Source: Lentimonas sp002292345
Lineage (GTDB): Bacteria; Verrucomicrobiota; Verrucomicrobiia; Opitutales; Coraliomargaritaceae
DNA length: 25,196 nucleotides
Assembly (NCBI GenBank): GCA_964187655.1
Contig: CAXLMP010000052.1
Span: forward strand, 1 to 25,196
Direction: 5' to 3'
Numbering within the stretch: the stretch's first letter is position 1; each line of letters opens with the position of its first letter. The notes under the pieces are model-generated. The model searched no databases. It was not told the DNA's origin and was given only the letters and a program-made list of their open reading frames with translations. This document shows positions 16,056-25,196 of the stretch, piece after piece. A program made the position numbers and the translations under genes.

Positions 16056-16844
16056 ATGTGCGCACTGTGTAGCTTTCTGAAATCGACCATTGGTCGAAAA
16101 ATTCTTATGGCCCTCACTGGTCTGGTTCTTGTTTTGTTTGTGCTCGGGCACATGCTAGGCAACTTGCAGATCTTTTTGGGACCTGATGCCATCAACGCTT
16201 ACGCTTACAAGCTGCATCATGTCATGCCAGTGCCAATGCTCTGGGTGATTCGGCTGTTTCTGCTGGCTTGTATCGGGGTGCACATCTGGGCCGCGATTTC
16301 GCTTACTTTAGACAATCGCAAGGCGCGTCCGCAGGGTTACGATCAGAACAAATCGGTACAAGCGACCTATGCTGCCAAGACGATGCGTATGAGCGGTATT
16401 ATATTGCTCGCCTTTATCATCTTCCATATTGCGCACTACACCGCTCGCATCGTTCCGGGCAAGGAGTATAATGAGCAGATCGCCGATGTCGCGCTGGTCA
16501 AGCACGGCGAACCGGTGCTGCACAATGGCGAAGTGGTGATGACTTTTAATGTCAACGACATGATGATCGACGGCTTCAATGTCTGGTGGGTTTCGGCCTT
16601 CTACATCATCGCGACTGGTTTGCTCTGCATGCACCTGACTCACGGCGTGAGCAGCATGTTTCAAACTGTCGGGCTGCGCAACCAACTCTGGCGGGCCCGC
16701 CTGGATCGTTTCGCACGCATCTATGGTGTGGTCGTTTTCCTTGGTTTCGCAGTGATTCCAGTGGCAGTGATGACTGGTATACTTAAAAAGACTGCTCCGG
16801 CAGTCGAAGCGGTTGAAGTAATCGTTGAACAACTTCCCCAATAG
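16056..16844 (+). CDS. sdhC: Succinate dehydrogenase cytochrome b subunit (b558 family)
   Basis: 262 residues, the membrane anchor of complex II of the B. subtilis/Bacteroidota type. Five membrane segments are evident (about 17-38, 60-84, 112-130, 175-197, 221-243). Histidines in or beside these segments, H32 (LGHMLGN), H76 (GVHIWAA), H124/H127 (FHIAHYT) and H193/H196 (HLTHGVSSMF), supply the ligands for two haems b and the family signature. This five-helix subunit replaces separate SdhC and SdhD, consistent with no sdhD in the locus. It passes electrons between succinate oxidation and the quinone pool in the inner membrane. sdhA begins 12 nt after its stop. Confidence 0.94.
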   Translation: MCALCSFLKSTIGRKILMALTGLVLVLFVLGHMLGNLQIFLGPDAINAYAYKLHHVMPVPMLWVIRLFLLACIGVHIWAAISLTLDNRKARPQGYDQNKSVQATYAAKTMRMSGIILLAFIIFHIAHYTARIVPGKEYNEQIADVALVKHGEPVLHNGEVVMTFNVNDMMIDGFNVWWVSAFYIIATGLLCMHLTHGVSSMFQTVGLRNQLWRARLDRFARIYGVVVFLGFAVIPVAVMTGILKKTAPAVEAVEVIVEQLPQ

Positions 16845-16856
16845 TACCGAATACTA

Positions 16857-18800
<1,944 letters not shown>

Positions 18801-18827
18801 GCGAACCACTCAACTAAAGACAGAATT

Positions 18828-19589
18828 ATGAAACTTACACTTAAAGTTTGGCGTCAAAAAAACAGTCAGAGCCAAGGCAAGTTTGTTGAGTATCAACTCG
18901 ACGATATTTCGGCAGGGTCTTCTTTTCTGGAAATGCTTGATATCCTTTCGGAGCAGCAAGTTGCCAATGGCGAAGAGCCGGTTGCATTCGACCATGACTG
19001 CCGCGAAGGTATCTGCGGCAGCTGCTCGTTGACGATTAACGGTATCCCGCACGGCCCTGAAAACGGCACCACTGCCTGTCAGTTGCACATGCGCCACTTC
19101 CACGATGGCCAGACCATCACGATCGAGCCATGGCGTGCAGCACCGTTTCCGGTGATCAAAGATTTAATTACCGATCGCACCGCGTTTGATCGGATTATCC
19201 AGTCCGGGGGCTTTATCACTGCCCGCGCGGGGACTGCCGTTGATGCCAACTCCAGCCCGATTGCCAAAGGCACTGCGGATTATGCGATGGATGCGGCAGC
19301 CTGCATTGGTTGTGGCGCGTGCGTGGCCGCTTGCCCGAATGCATCTGCGATGTTGTTCACCGCTGCGAAAGTTTCGCACCTGAACAGCTTACCGCAGGGT
19401 AAACCAGAGAAGGATCGCCGTGCGCTCGCTATGGTCAGCACCATGGATGGCGAAGGCTTTGGTGGTTGTACCAATATCGGCGAGTGTGAAGCGGCTTGCC
19501 CGAAGAGCATTTCGCTGGATATGATTGCACAGCTTAATCGCGATTATACGACAGCGAAGGTAAAGGATTTCTTCTACCTAGTGCCATAG
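18828..19589 (+). CDS. sdhB: Succinate dehydrogenase/fumarate reductase iron-sulfur subunit
   Basis: 253 residues. The plant-type ferredoxin domain has C58, C63, C66 and C84 for the [2Fe-2S] cluster. The C-terminal domain has CIGCGACVAACP (C159, C162, C165, C169) and CTNIGECEAACPKSI (C214, C220, C224), which supply the [4Fe-4S] and [3Fe-4S] clusters in the usual shared arrangement. All eleven ligands are present. It wires the flavin of SdhA to the haems and quinone site of SdhC. The ATG at 18828 starts 27 nt after sdhA. It is the last gene of the operon. Confidence 0.97.
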   Translation: MKLTLKVWRQKNSQSQGKFVEYQLDDISAGSSFLEMLDILSEQQVANGEEPVAFDHDCREGICGSCSLTINGIPHGPENGTTACQLHMRHFHDGQTITIEPWRAAPFPVIKDLITDRTAFDRIIQSGGFITARAGTAVDANSSPIAKGTADYAMDAAACIGCGACVAACPNASAMLFTAAKVSHLNSLPQGKPEKDRRALAMVSTMDGEGFGGCTNIGECEAACPKSISLDMIAQLNRDYTTAKVKDFFYLVP

Positions 19590-19620
19590 GCCTGATTAAC
19601 AGTTTTAGTTTTGATCAAAG

Positions 19621-19650
19621 GCGATCGTGCACATGCATGATCGCTTTTTT
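19621..19650 (+). terminator. Intrinsic terminator of sdhCAB
   Basis: GCGATC pairs with GATCGC, extended by a G-U pair and TGC/GCA around the tetraloop ACAT, giving a 10-bp stem followed at once by six T residues. It starts 31 nt after the sdhB stop codon. Confidence 0.88.
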
Positions 19651-19813
19651 ATACTCGATAGGGTCGGATTCAAATTATAGCTCCTAACTATATATATCGC
19701 TGCTCTGATTCATGCCTATTCGATTGGATCGGTGGCTAAGAGAATTCAGTAACATATAGTTATATTTAATCGGTTCGTTTGCGGTTCGCATCATGTGTTT
19801 ATGGATTAAACTC

Positions 19814-19841
19814 TTGACTACGCTCAAAATCGTTATATTAA
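19814..19841 (+). promoter_or_regulatory. Possible promoter for the exbD pair
   Basis: TTGACT, a 16-nt spacer and TATTAA lie about 38 nt upstream of the first exbD ATG, after the sdh terminator. The region 19651-19813 holds nothing else I can name; its long minus-strand frame has no protein-like features. Confidence 0.38.
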
Positions 19842-19879
19842 ATTTTCTAATTCGCATTCCAACTGCTCGAATTGAAATA

Positions 19880-20293
19880 ATGGCCCGCCGTCGACTCACC
19901 AACTCCCCAGAAGAAGATTTCCCGATGACGCCGATGATCGATATGGTCTTTCTACTGTTGGTGTTCTTTATGACGGTGAGCACTCTCGCGCAAGCGGACC
20001 GTCAAGTGAAGCTGGATTTGCCAGAGTCTGCATCTAGCGATGTCCCCGAAGACCTTGCCGACCGTGGTACCATCTCGCTCGATGCCGATGGGCAGATTTT
20101 TCTGGGCGCGCAGTCGCAAACACTCGAAGCGATGCAGGCCGCGATCAAGGCGTCCTTGTCTGACAATCCTGAGTTGCGTATTCACGTCCGCGCCGACCGT
20201 GCCACGCCTTACCGCACGATTAAAGAGGTGCTCCGCTCGTGTGCCGAAGTCGGCGCTTACGAAGTGATTTACGCCACCTATCAATCTCGGTGA
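19880..20293 (+). CDS. ExbD/TolR family protein, first of a pair
   Basis: 137 residues from the ATG at 19880, which gives the standard short cytoplasmic N-terminus; an in-frame extension to 19793 adds an unrelated hydrophobic stretch and overlaps the candidate promoter, so I reject it. The motif PMTPMIDMVFLLLVFFM places the key aspartate D24 at the start of the single membrane helix; that residue carries protons in ExbD and TolR. A periplasmic domain follows (about 45-137). ExbD works with ExbB/TolQ to energise TonB or Tol systems. No ExbB gene is adjacent. The second ExbD starts 15 nt after this stop. Confidence 0.9.
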   Translation: MARRRLTNSPEEDFPMTPMIDMVFLLLVFFMTVSTLAQADRQVKLDLPESASSDVPEDLADRGTISLDADGQIFLGAQSQTLEAMQAAIKASLSDNPELRIHVRADRATPYRTIKEVLRSCAEVGAYEVIYATYQSR

Positions 20294-20308
20294 GGGTCTA
20301 TTTGAAAA

Positions 20309-20752
20309 ATGGCACAATTAAAAAAACGAGCCGAGGAAAAGGGCGGGGTGCCGATCGCGCCGATGATTGATGTCGTTTTTCTGCTACTGATTTATTTCAT
20401 GGTGGCGTCCACCTTGGAGCAGCAGGAGGCCGACCTTTCGTTTCAGTTACCCGGCACGGTCGAGCAGACCGAACTATTGGATTTGCCTGATGAACAGATC
20501 ATTGAAATTCGCCCCGACGGCCAAGTCGTGGTTAACGAGTATCCGTATGATGCTCCAGAAGTGTCGCAGTTAAATGAGCTCGCTTCCATGCTGAGCCGCT
20601 TTCGCGAAGCCAGCAGCGCCAATAAAGTCGAAGCGATTGTCACCATCTCACCGGCAGATGCAGTGCCGCATGCGCAGATCGTCAAAGTGATGGATGCCTG
20701 CTCCCTGGCTGGGATCGAGGCAGTGAACTTCGCCTTAGGCGATGATACTTGA
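20309..20752 (+). CDS. ExbD/TolR family protein, second of a pair
   Basis: 147 residues. PIAPMIDVVFLLLIYFMVAS (15-34) contains the membrane helix with D21 at the conserved proton-carrying position. The periplasmic part includes EIRPDGQVVVNEYPY and a C-terminal domain ending AVNFALGDDT. It differs enough from the first copy to be a paralogue, not a recent tandem duplication. The leader has a GAGGG 12 nt before the ATG, the closest thing to a Shine-Dalgarno sequence in the window. Paired exbD genes often form a heteromeric stator with one exbB; here exbB must be elsewhere if this pair functions. The 3' end converges with apbE 13 bp away. Confidence 0.9.
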   Translation: MAQLKKRAEEKGGVPIAPMIDVVFLLLIYFMVASTLEQQEADLSFQLPGTVEQTELLDLPDEQIIEIRPDGQVVVNEYPYDAPEVSQLNELASMLSRFREASSANKVEAIVTISPADAVPHAQIVKVMDACSLAGIEAVNFALGDDT

Positions 20753-20765
20753 AGGCAACGAATGA

Positions 20766-21728
20766 TTATTGCTGCTTGAGAATACGTAGTTGCGAGTGCG
20801 CCCGCTCGATTTGAGAAATCTGTGCTGCGCTGGCAAATGACAGCCCAGTGGAGAGTGCGTCCGCTTGAGTGGCGGTGGGGGCGATCACGCTGAGGCTCTG
20901 CCAGCGGGTGCTGGGTCGGCCGCTGATTGGATCGAGTAAATGATGGTATTTGCCGTCCATTGAGAATGGGCTGCCGTAACTGCCGCTGGTGGCTAGGGCT
21001 TGGTTGTCGAGCTCGGCAACTTCGTGGATTTGCTCGGGCTGCTGTGCATCTTTAATCCCAATGCTCCAAGGGCGCTGTTCGGGATGTGGGCCGATGGCGC
21101 GGGTTTCGCCGAGCTCAATTAACACATGTTGATAGCCTGCATTGCTGAGGATATTGCTGATGTGATCAGTGATGAAGCCTTGGGCGATGCCATTGAGCGT
21201 CAATTGCATGTTTGGCTGATCAAATTGAATCGTGTCGGCAGCGTAGTTCAGATGTTGCCATCCAGTGCGGGCGAGTGCTGCGCCGAGTGCTGCTTCGCTG
21301 GGTCCTTCGGTGGCATTCGGAGATTGCTCAAAGTGCTGCGCGTAGGCTTGCCACAGCGGTTGGATGGTCGGGTCGAATAGACCTTGGCTCAATTGATGCG
21401 CTTGGCCTGCTGCGTCGAGCAGTGCCTGCCATTCGGGCGCGGGGGCATCGAGTCGGCCAGTGCGATTGAGTTGGCACAATTCGGAGTTTGGCTGGTAGAG
21501 ACTAAACAATGATTCGAGGCGGCGGATTTCTGCGAAGCAATACTTGAGGACTGTTTGCGCGCTGGTGCGATCCTCAGTGTAGAGTGTGAAGCTGCCTTCC
21601 GCGCCGAGCGTATAGCCGCGCCACATGACTGGCTGCAAGCTGGCTACGGTGCGAGCCGCGCTAAGTTGTCCGAGGCTGAGACCTGCGGCGCTACTCGCGA
21701 GGATCTTAATAAATCGTCTGCGTTGCAT
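20766..21728 (-). CDS. apbE: FAD:protein FMN transferase (ApbE)
   Basis: 320 residues. The N-terminus MQRRRFIKILASSAAG has a twin-arginine-type motif and hydrophobic core, so it is exported, probably folded, to the periplasm. ApbE splits FAD and attaches FMN to a threonine or serine of target flavoproteins. Motifs: RRLESLFSLYQPNSEL (69-84), FDPTI (118-122), LNGIAQGFITD (178-188; family members usually have K where Q183 stands), SGSYGSPF and HHLLDPISGRP (262-272), and ADALSTGLSF (289-298) with metal-site D290 and T294. It is the last gene of the unit whose FMN-binding protein carries an ApbE target motif. Its leader is six GAGGGCT heptamers. Confidence 0.9.
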   Translation of the reverse strand: MQRRRFIKILASSAAGLSLGQLSAARTVASLQPVMWRGYTLGAEGSFTLYTEDRTSAQTVLKYCFAEIRRLESLFSLYQPNSELCQLNRTGRLDAPAPEWQALLDAAGQAHQLSQGLFDPTIQPLWQAYAQHFEQSPNATEGPSEAALGAALARTGWQHLNYAADTIQFDQPNMQLTLNGIAQGFITDHISNILSNAGYQHVLIELGETRAIGPHPEQRPWSIGIKDAQQPEQIHEVAELDNQALATSGSYGSPFSMDGKYHHLLDPISGRPSTRWQSLSVIAPTATQADALSTGLSFASAAQISQIERAHSQLRILKQQ

Positions 21729-21734
21729 TAAAGG

Positions 21735-21776
21735 GAGGGCTGAGGGCTGAGGGCTGAGACTTGAGAGCTGAGGGCT
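21735..21776. repeat. Phased heptamer array (GAGGGCT), six units
   Basis: Exact 7-nt period on the plus strand: GAGGGCT three times, then GAGACTT, GAGAGCT and GAGGGCT. It fills the 56-bp gap between the PepSY gene stop and the apbE start and ends 6 bp before the start codon, so the apbE leader RNA is a run of AGCCCUC units. Confidence 0.85.
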
Positions 21777-21784
21777 GCGATGTC

Positions 21785-22534
21785 TTAGGGGCTGCGCGAT
21801 TTGCGCAGCCAGCCGCCGATGCCTGAAGTGATGAGAATGATGATGGCGACCGCGGACAGGTCCATTGCGGTGCGGCCACCCCAGCCGAACAGGCGGCCGG
21901 CGTGCAGGTCGAGTAGTACGCGGTAGAGTGAGACGCCGCCACCTTGAAAGGATTCGAGTAGGGTGCTGCGGTCGGCGAGGCTTAATTCAATCGTATTGAG
22001 CGGGCTTACGCTGTATGCGCCTTGGAAGCGAGCGAACTGAAGCCAGTCTGCGTCGGGCGTCCAATTGCCATCGGCGCTGATCAGCACCGGCCTGTCGTCG
22101 ATGGTTGTGCCGACCGCGGTTAAAATAGAGTAGGGCAGTTGGCTACTGTTGATGGTTTCGATTAGCTCGCCGTCGGCGGTTAAGTAGATCAGCTGCGTGT
22201 CGGTGGCGATCACGGCAATCGGGTCGCTGGTGATGATGCCGAGCGGTTGGCTGCCGCTGGTTAGCGGGACCGCATTGTAAAAGAGTTGTCCGTCGAGATG
22301 CGTCAGTGTATCCGATTGGTTGATACGGTATGCTTGGATGCTGGCGCCGCTGGCCATGCCATAGCGATTGAGAATGAAGCTGTTTTTAATCTGTATCTGA
22401 TCGAGTTTGAGGGACTCGGTGTGGTTGAGCGCTAGTCCGGTGATGGAGAGGCTCAATAGAAAGACTGCGGAGGTGATGCCCAGCCAGCGATGCAAAGCGA
22501 GGATCGTGCGTTTACGTGGGATTTGGAGGCTCAT
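21785..22534 (-). CDS. PepSY-associated transmembrane protein, probable haem-binding electron carrier
   Basis: 249 residues with two membrane helices (about 13-36 and 222-242) around a periplasmic domain of some 180 residues. The N-terminal LALHRWLGI with H15, a second histidine H38 in ALNHTE at the end of helix 1, and LLDLHAGRLFGWGG with H211 before helix 2 match the PepSY_TM pattern, in which such histidines are thought to ligate haem. Related proteins include siderophore or ferric reductases (FoxB, PiuB), but those are larger with four helices; this is a short form. The start overlaps the FMN-binding gene stop by 4 nt (ATGA), strong evidence for translational coupling and joint function. 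Confidence 0.8.
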   Translation of the reverse strand: MSLQIPRKRTILALHRWLGITSAVFLLSLSITGLALNHTESLKLDQIQIKNSFILNRYGMASGASIQAYRINQSDTLTHLDGQLFYNAVPLTSGSQPLGIITSDPIAVIATDTQLIYLTADGELIETINSSQLPYSILTAVGTTIDDRPVLISADGNWTPDADWLQFARFQGAYSVSPLNTIELSLADRSTLLESFQGGGVSLYRVLLDLHAGRLFGWGGRTAMDLSAVAIIILITSGIGGWLRKSRSP

Positions 22535-23058
22535 TGTACGAGTGCCTGCTGATGTAGGTGGAGTGCGAGTTTGGAGAGTCGAGTCAGGGCGTTGACCGAG
22601 AGCGTGGCGCCGCTGATGCCGTCGATCTTTTTATTCAGCCGGTTATTGGCTTCGAGTTCGAGTCCTTTAAATTGATCGGTGAAGAACGGGTAGCGCACTT
22701 CCCAGCCATGGCTCTCGCGATAGATCAATACCTGCATCGCAAGCATTTGATTGTTTTCGATCACAAAGCCTGTGGTGATTGGTTTGACCTTGCCGATCTC
22801 TTCCAAAATCCAGGCCGTGCGTGCGCCGCTTTGCCAATAGCGTATGCGCATGCCGCGGTAGTCGCGCCCCAAGACTTGTTTGATCGATGCCTTGGCGTCC
22901 TTGGTCAGCCACAGCACTTTTTGCTCTGGTTCGCCCGCAAAGCTTTGCTCAATAAACACCTCGGGCTGCAGATACACAGTCTCAAGCGCATGGCTACTCG
23001 TGCTGGCGAGGAGCCAGAGTATGAGTGCGAGGAGTGCAGTGGTGAGGCGAGGTTGCAT
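22531..23058 (-). CDS. Secreted FMN-binding domain protein, predicted ApbE substrate
   Basis: 175 residues. A signal peptide (about 1-24, ending SSHA) exports it. The C-terminal FMN_bind domain has GFVIENNQML, VLIYRESHGWEVR and the flavinylation motif DGISGATLS (146-154). T152 is the expected covalent FMN site, as in NqrC and RnfG. It lacks the rest of an Nqr or Rnf complex, so it is a stand-alone flavoprotein. The gene overlaps the PepSY gene by 4 nt and shares a unit with apbE, which fits a flavin shuttle between the membrane haem protein and a periplasmic acceptor; that direction of flow is inference. It starts 68 nt after the porin gene, across a hairpin. Confidence 0.86.
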   Translation of the reverse strand: MQPRLTTALLALILWLLASTSSHALETVYLQPEVFIEQSFAGEPEQKVLWLTKDAKASIKQVLGRDYRGMRIRYWQSGARTAWILEEIGKVKPITTGFVIENNQMLAMQVLIYRESHGWEVRYPFFTDQFKGLELEANNRLNKKIDGISGATLSVNALTRLSKLALHLHQQALVQ

Positions 23059-23084
23059 AGCAGGGTGAATCTGCGAAAACTGTC

Positions 23085-23109
23085 GATGCTTGCAACGAGC
23101 GCAAGCATC
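23085..23109 (-). terminator. Hairpin between porin and FMN-binding genes (partial terminator or processing site)
   Basis: GATGCTTGC pairs perfectly with GCAAGCATC (9 bp) around a 7-nt loop. On the minus strand it is followed after 5 nt by TTTT only. It could lower readthrough from the porin gene or stabilise the upstream mRNA 3' end. Confidence 0.45.
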
Positions 23110-23126
23110 AGCAGTTGAAAGCTCGT

Positions 23127-24446
<1,320 letters not shown>

Positions 24447-24471
24447 GGTAGATTGCATAGCTGGATTCATG

Positions 24472-24534
24472 TTGGGACTGAGTCTCAATAACGGCAGTGC
24501 GAGCTGTCAACTTTCTTTTTGATACTGTGTCTCA
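24472..24534 (-). promoter_or_regulatory. Porin promoter region with paired 16-bp direct repeats
   Basis: Plus-strand TTGGGACTGAGTCTCA (24472-24487) and TTGATACTGTGTCTCA (24519-24534) agree at 13 of 16 positions, 47 bp apart. Between them the minus strand has TTGACA (24505-24510). A -10 at the usual distance would fall on or beside the proximal repeat (TTGAGA or TGAGAC, weak). The geometry suits a regulator binding at the -10 and just upstream of the -35. Confidence 0.4.
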
Positions 24535-24661
24535 TTTTCTTTTAGCTAATTGACCCTATCAGTATTTGTTGTGCGATTGTGGGGATCGAGTGAATCGCCG
24601 AGCTGCACGCTTTTCACGTTGACCCCAGCAAGCTAGTCATAAATCTAGCCCACTTTGATTT

Positions 24662-24736
<75 letters not shown>

Positions 24737-25039
24737 CCTTAAGTCTCTGTTGTTCAGCAACTTAGGAATGTTATTGTGGTATATGAAGTGACTGCGAATT
24801 ATCCCAATTTAGTCACAAAAAGGCAGTTTCAGACACATTTTGGTCACACTTTGGTCATGTAGGGGCAGCAGGATAGGCGGGGCGGGGGTCAAGCGATCGT
24901 CGTGTGCGTTGATGCTCTAATAGGTGTACCACCGTCAAAAAAACAGTTCAGATATTCAGGCTATATACACGACTACGTTGCTGATCTAGCACGCGACTTT
25001 TTAGTTGAAAAAATCCTGTCGTGCGCAAACGTATGCCAC
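24737..25039. other. Gene-free stretch downstream of tRNA-Arg with TTTGGTCAC-like repeats
   Basis: No coding frame is convincing. Three similar words lie here on the plus strand: TTTAGTCAC (24808-24816), TTTGGTCAC (24838-24846) and TTTGGTCAT (24850-24858), the last two 12 bp apart. A G-rich patch follows (about 24860-24890). The position beside a tRNA 3' end suggests a possible old integration site, but no integrase or tRNA 3'-end duplicate is visible. Confidence 0.4.
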
Positions 25040-25196
25040 ATGAGACTTTTAACCATCTTTCTATCGATCTCACTTTTAGGCAACGCTACGGCTCAAACGT
25101 TTGGCCTGTATACTTATACGGTCAATCCCGACAACGCGTCGGTGACGATTACTGATTATCCAACCAATGCCACTGGAGCGATTGAGATTCCAGCTA
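25040..25196 (+). CDS. Secreted BspA-like leucine-rich-repeat protein, N-terminal fragment (cut by window edge)
   Basis: About 52 residues before the window ends. The ATG at 25040 gives a signal peptide, MRLLTIFLSISLLGNATAQ, with likely cleavage after ATA. The mature start has YTVNPDNASVTITDYP followed by GAIEIPA, the pattern that opens BspA/LRR_5 proteins ('...vtIt.Y.g....v.IP..i.g..Vt.Ig'). Such proteins are exported and often mediate surface adhesion; in this phylum they often end in a PEP-CTERM sorting signal, which cannot be checked here. Another ATG (25033) is in a different frame with no signal peptide. Confidence 0.65.
   Translation, partial: MRLLTIFLSISLLGNATAQTFGLYTYTVNPDNASVTITDYPTNATGAIEIPA

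Noticed and set aside
19684..19983. A 99-codon minus-strand frame opposite the first exbD
   Set aside because: It overlaps the exbD membrane helix region in antisense and has low-complexity composition; it is a shadow frame.
24737..25039. Search for an integrase or prophage remnant next to tRNA-Arg
   Set aside because: No frame of useful length has tyrosine recombinase motifs, and no direct repeat of the tRNA 3' end was found in the window.

Overview
The window looks like a chromosomal segment of a marine Verrucomicrobiota bacterium, probably Opitutia (Puniceicoccales/Opitutales, Coraliomargarita- or Lentimonas-like). The basis is indirect: a Bacteroidota/Verrucomicrobiota-style sdhCAB set without sdhD, a PIN-PhoH protein, a BspA-like secreted repeat protein, mid-50s GC, and an almost complete lack of Shine-Dalgarno sequences. 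The lineage is inferred by recognition, not by any search. Most genes are housekeeping or ordinary accessory genes. I see no prophage, insertion sequence, CRISPR array or defence island.

Layout. 1-4.8 kb: the 5' end of mfd coupled to rnc (minus), a PIN-PhoH ATPase (plus), a stand-alone MEKHLA/PAS-like protein and an ABC-F ATPase (minus). 4.8-9.1 kb: a repeat-rich spacer, a secreted EF-hand protein, RNase PH, an AI-2E-family permease and a chromate-type transporter, all minus. 9.2-15.7 kb: queF (plus), then a long minus-strand run read as pyrG, a lipoprotein, a 54-residue small protein, trpC, rsmA, an acidic amino acid symporter and a RidA-family protein. 16.0-19.65 kb: succinate dehydrogenase sdhCAB (plus) ending in a clear intrinsic terminator. 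19.8-20.75 kb: two adjacent exbD/tolR genes (plus) with no exbB beside them. 20.8-24.5 kb: a minus-strand unit of outer-membrane porin, secreted FMN-binding protein, PepSY membrane protein and the flavin transferase ApbE. 24.66 kb: tRNA-Arg(CCG), then a roughly 300-bp gene-free stretch and the start of a secreted leucine-rich-repeat protein.

How genes fit together. The porin/FMN/PepSY/ApbE set reads as an envelope flavin electron-transfer module: ApbE would covalently attach FMN to the threonine of the DGISGAT motif in the FMN-binding protein, and the PepSY protein carries histidines suited to haem. sdhCAB encodes respiratory complex II. rnc, rph, rsmA, queF and the tRNA concern RNA maturation.

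The least explained content is in the spacers: phased 6-, 7- and 8-nt word arrays just upstream of, or between, minus-strand genes; two related double-hairpin elements upstream of the ABC-F gene and pyrG; and a pair of 16-bp direct repeats at the porin promoter. I found no clearly novel multi-gene system. The flavin module and the spacer-repeat pattern are the best leads.
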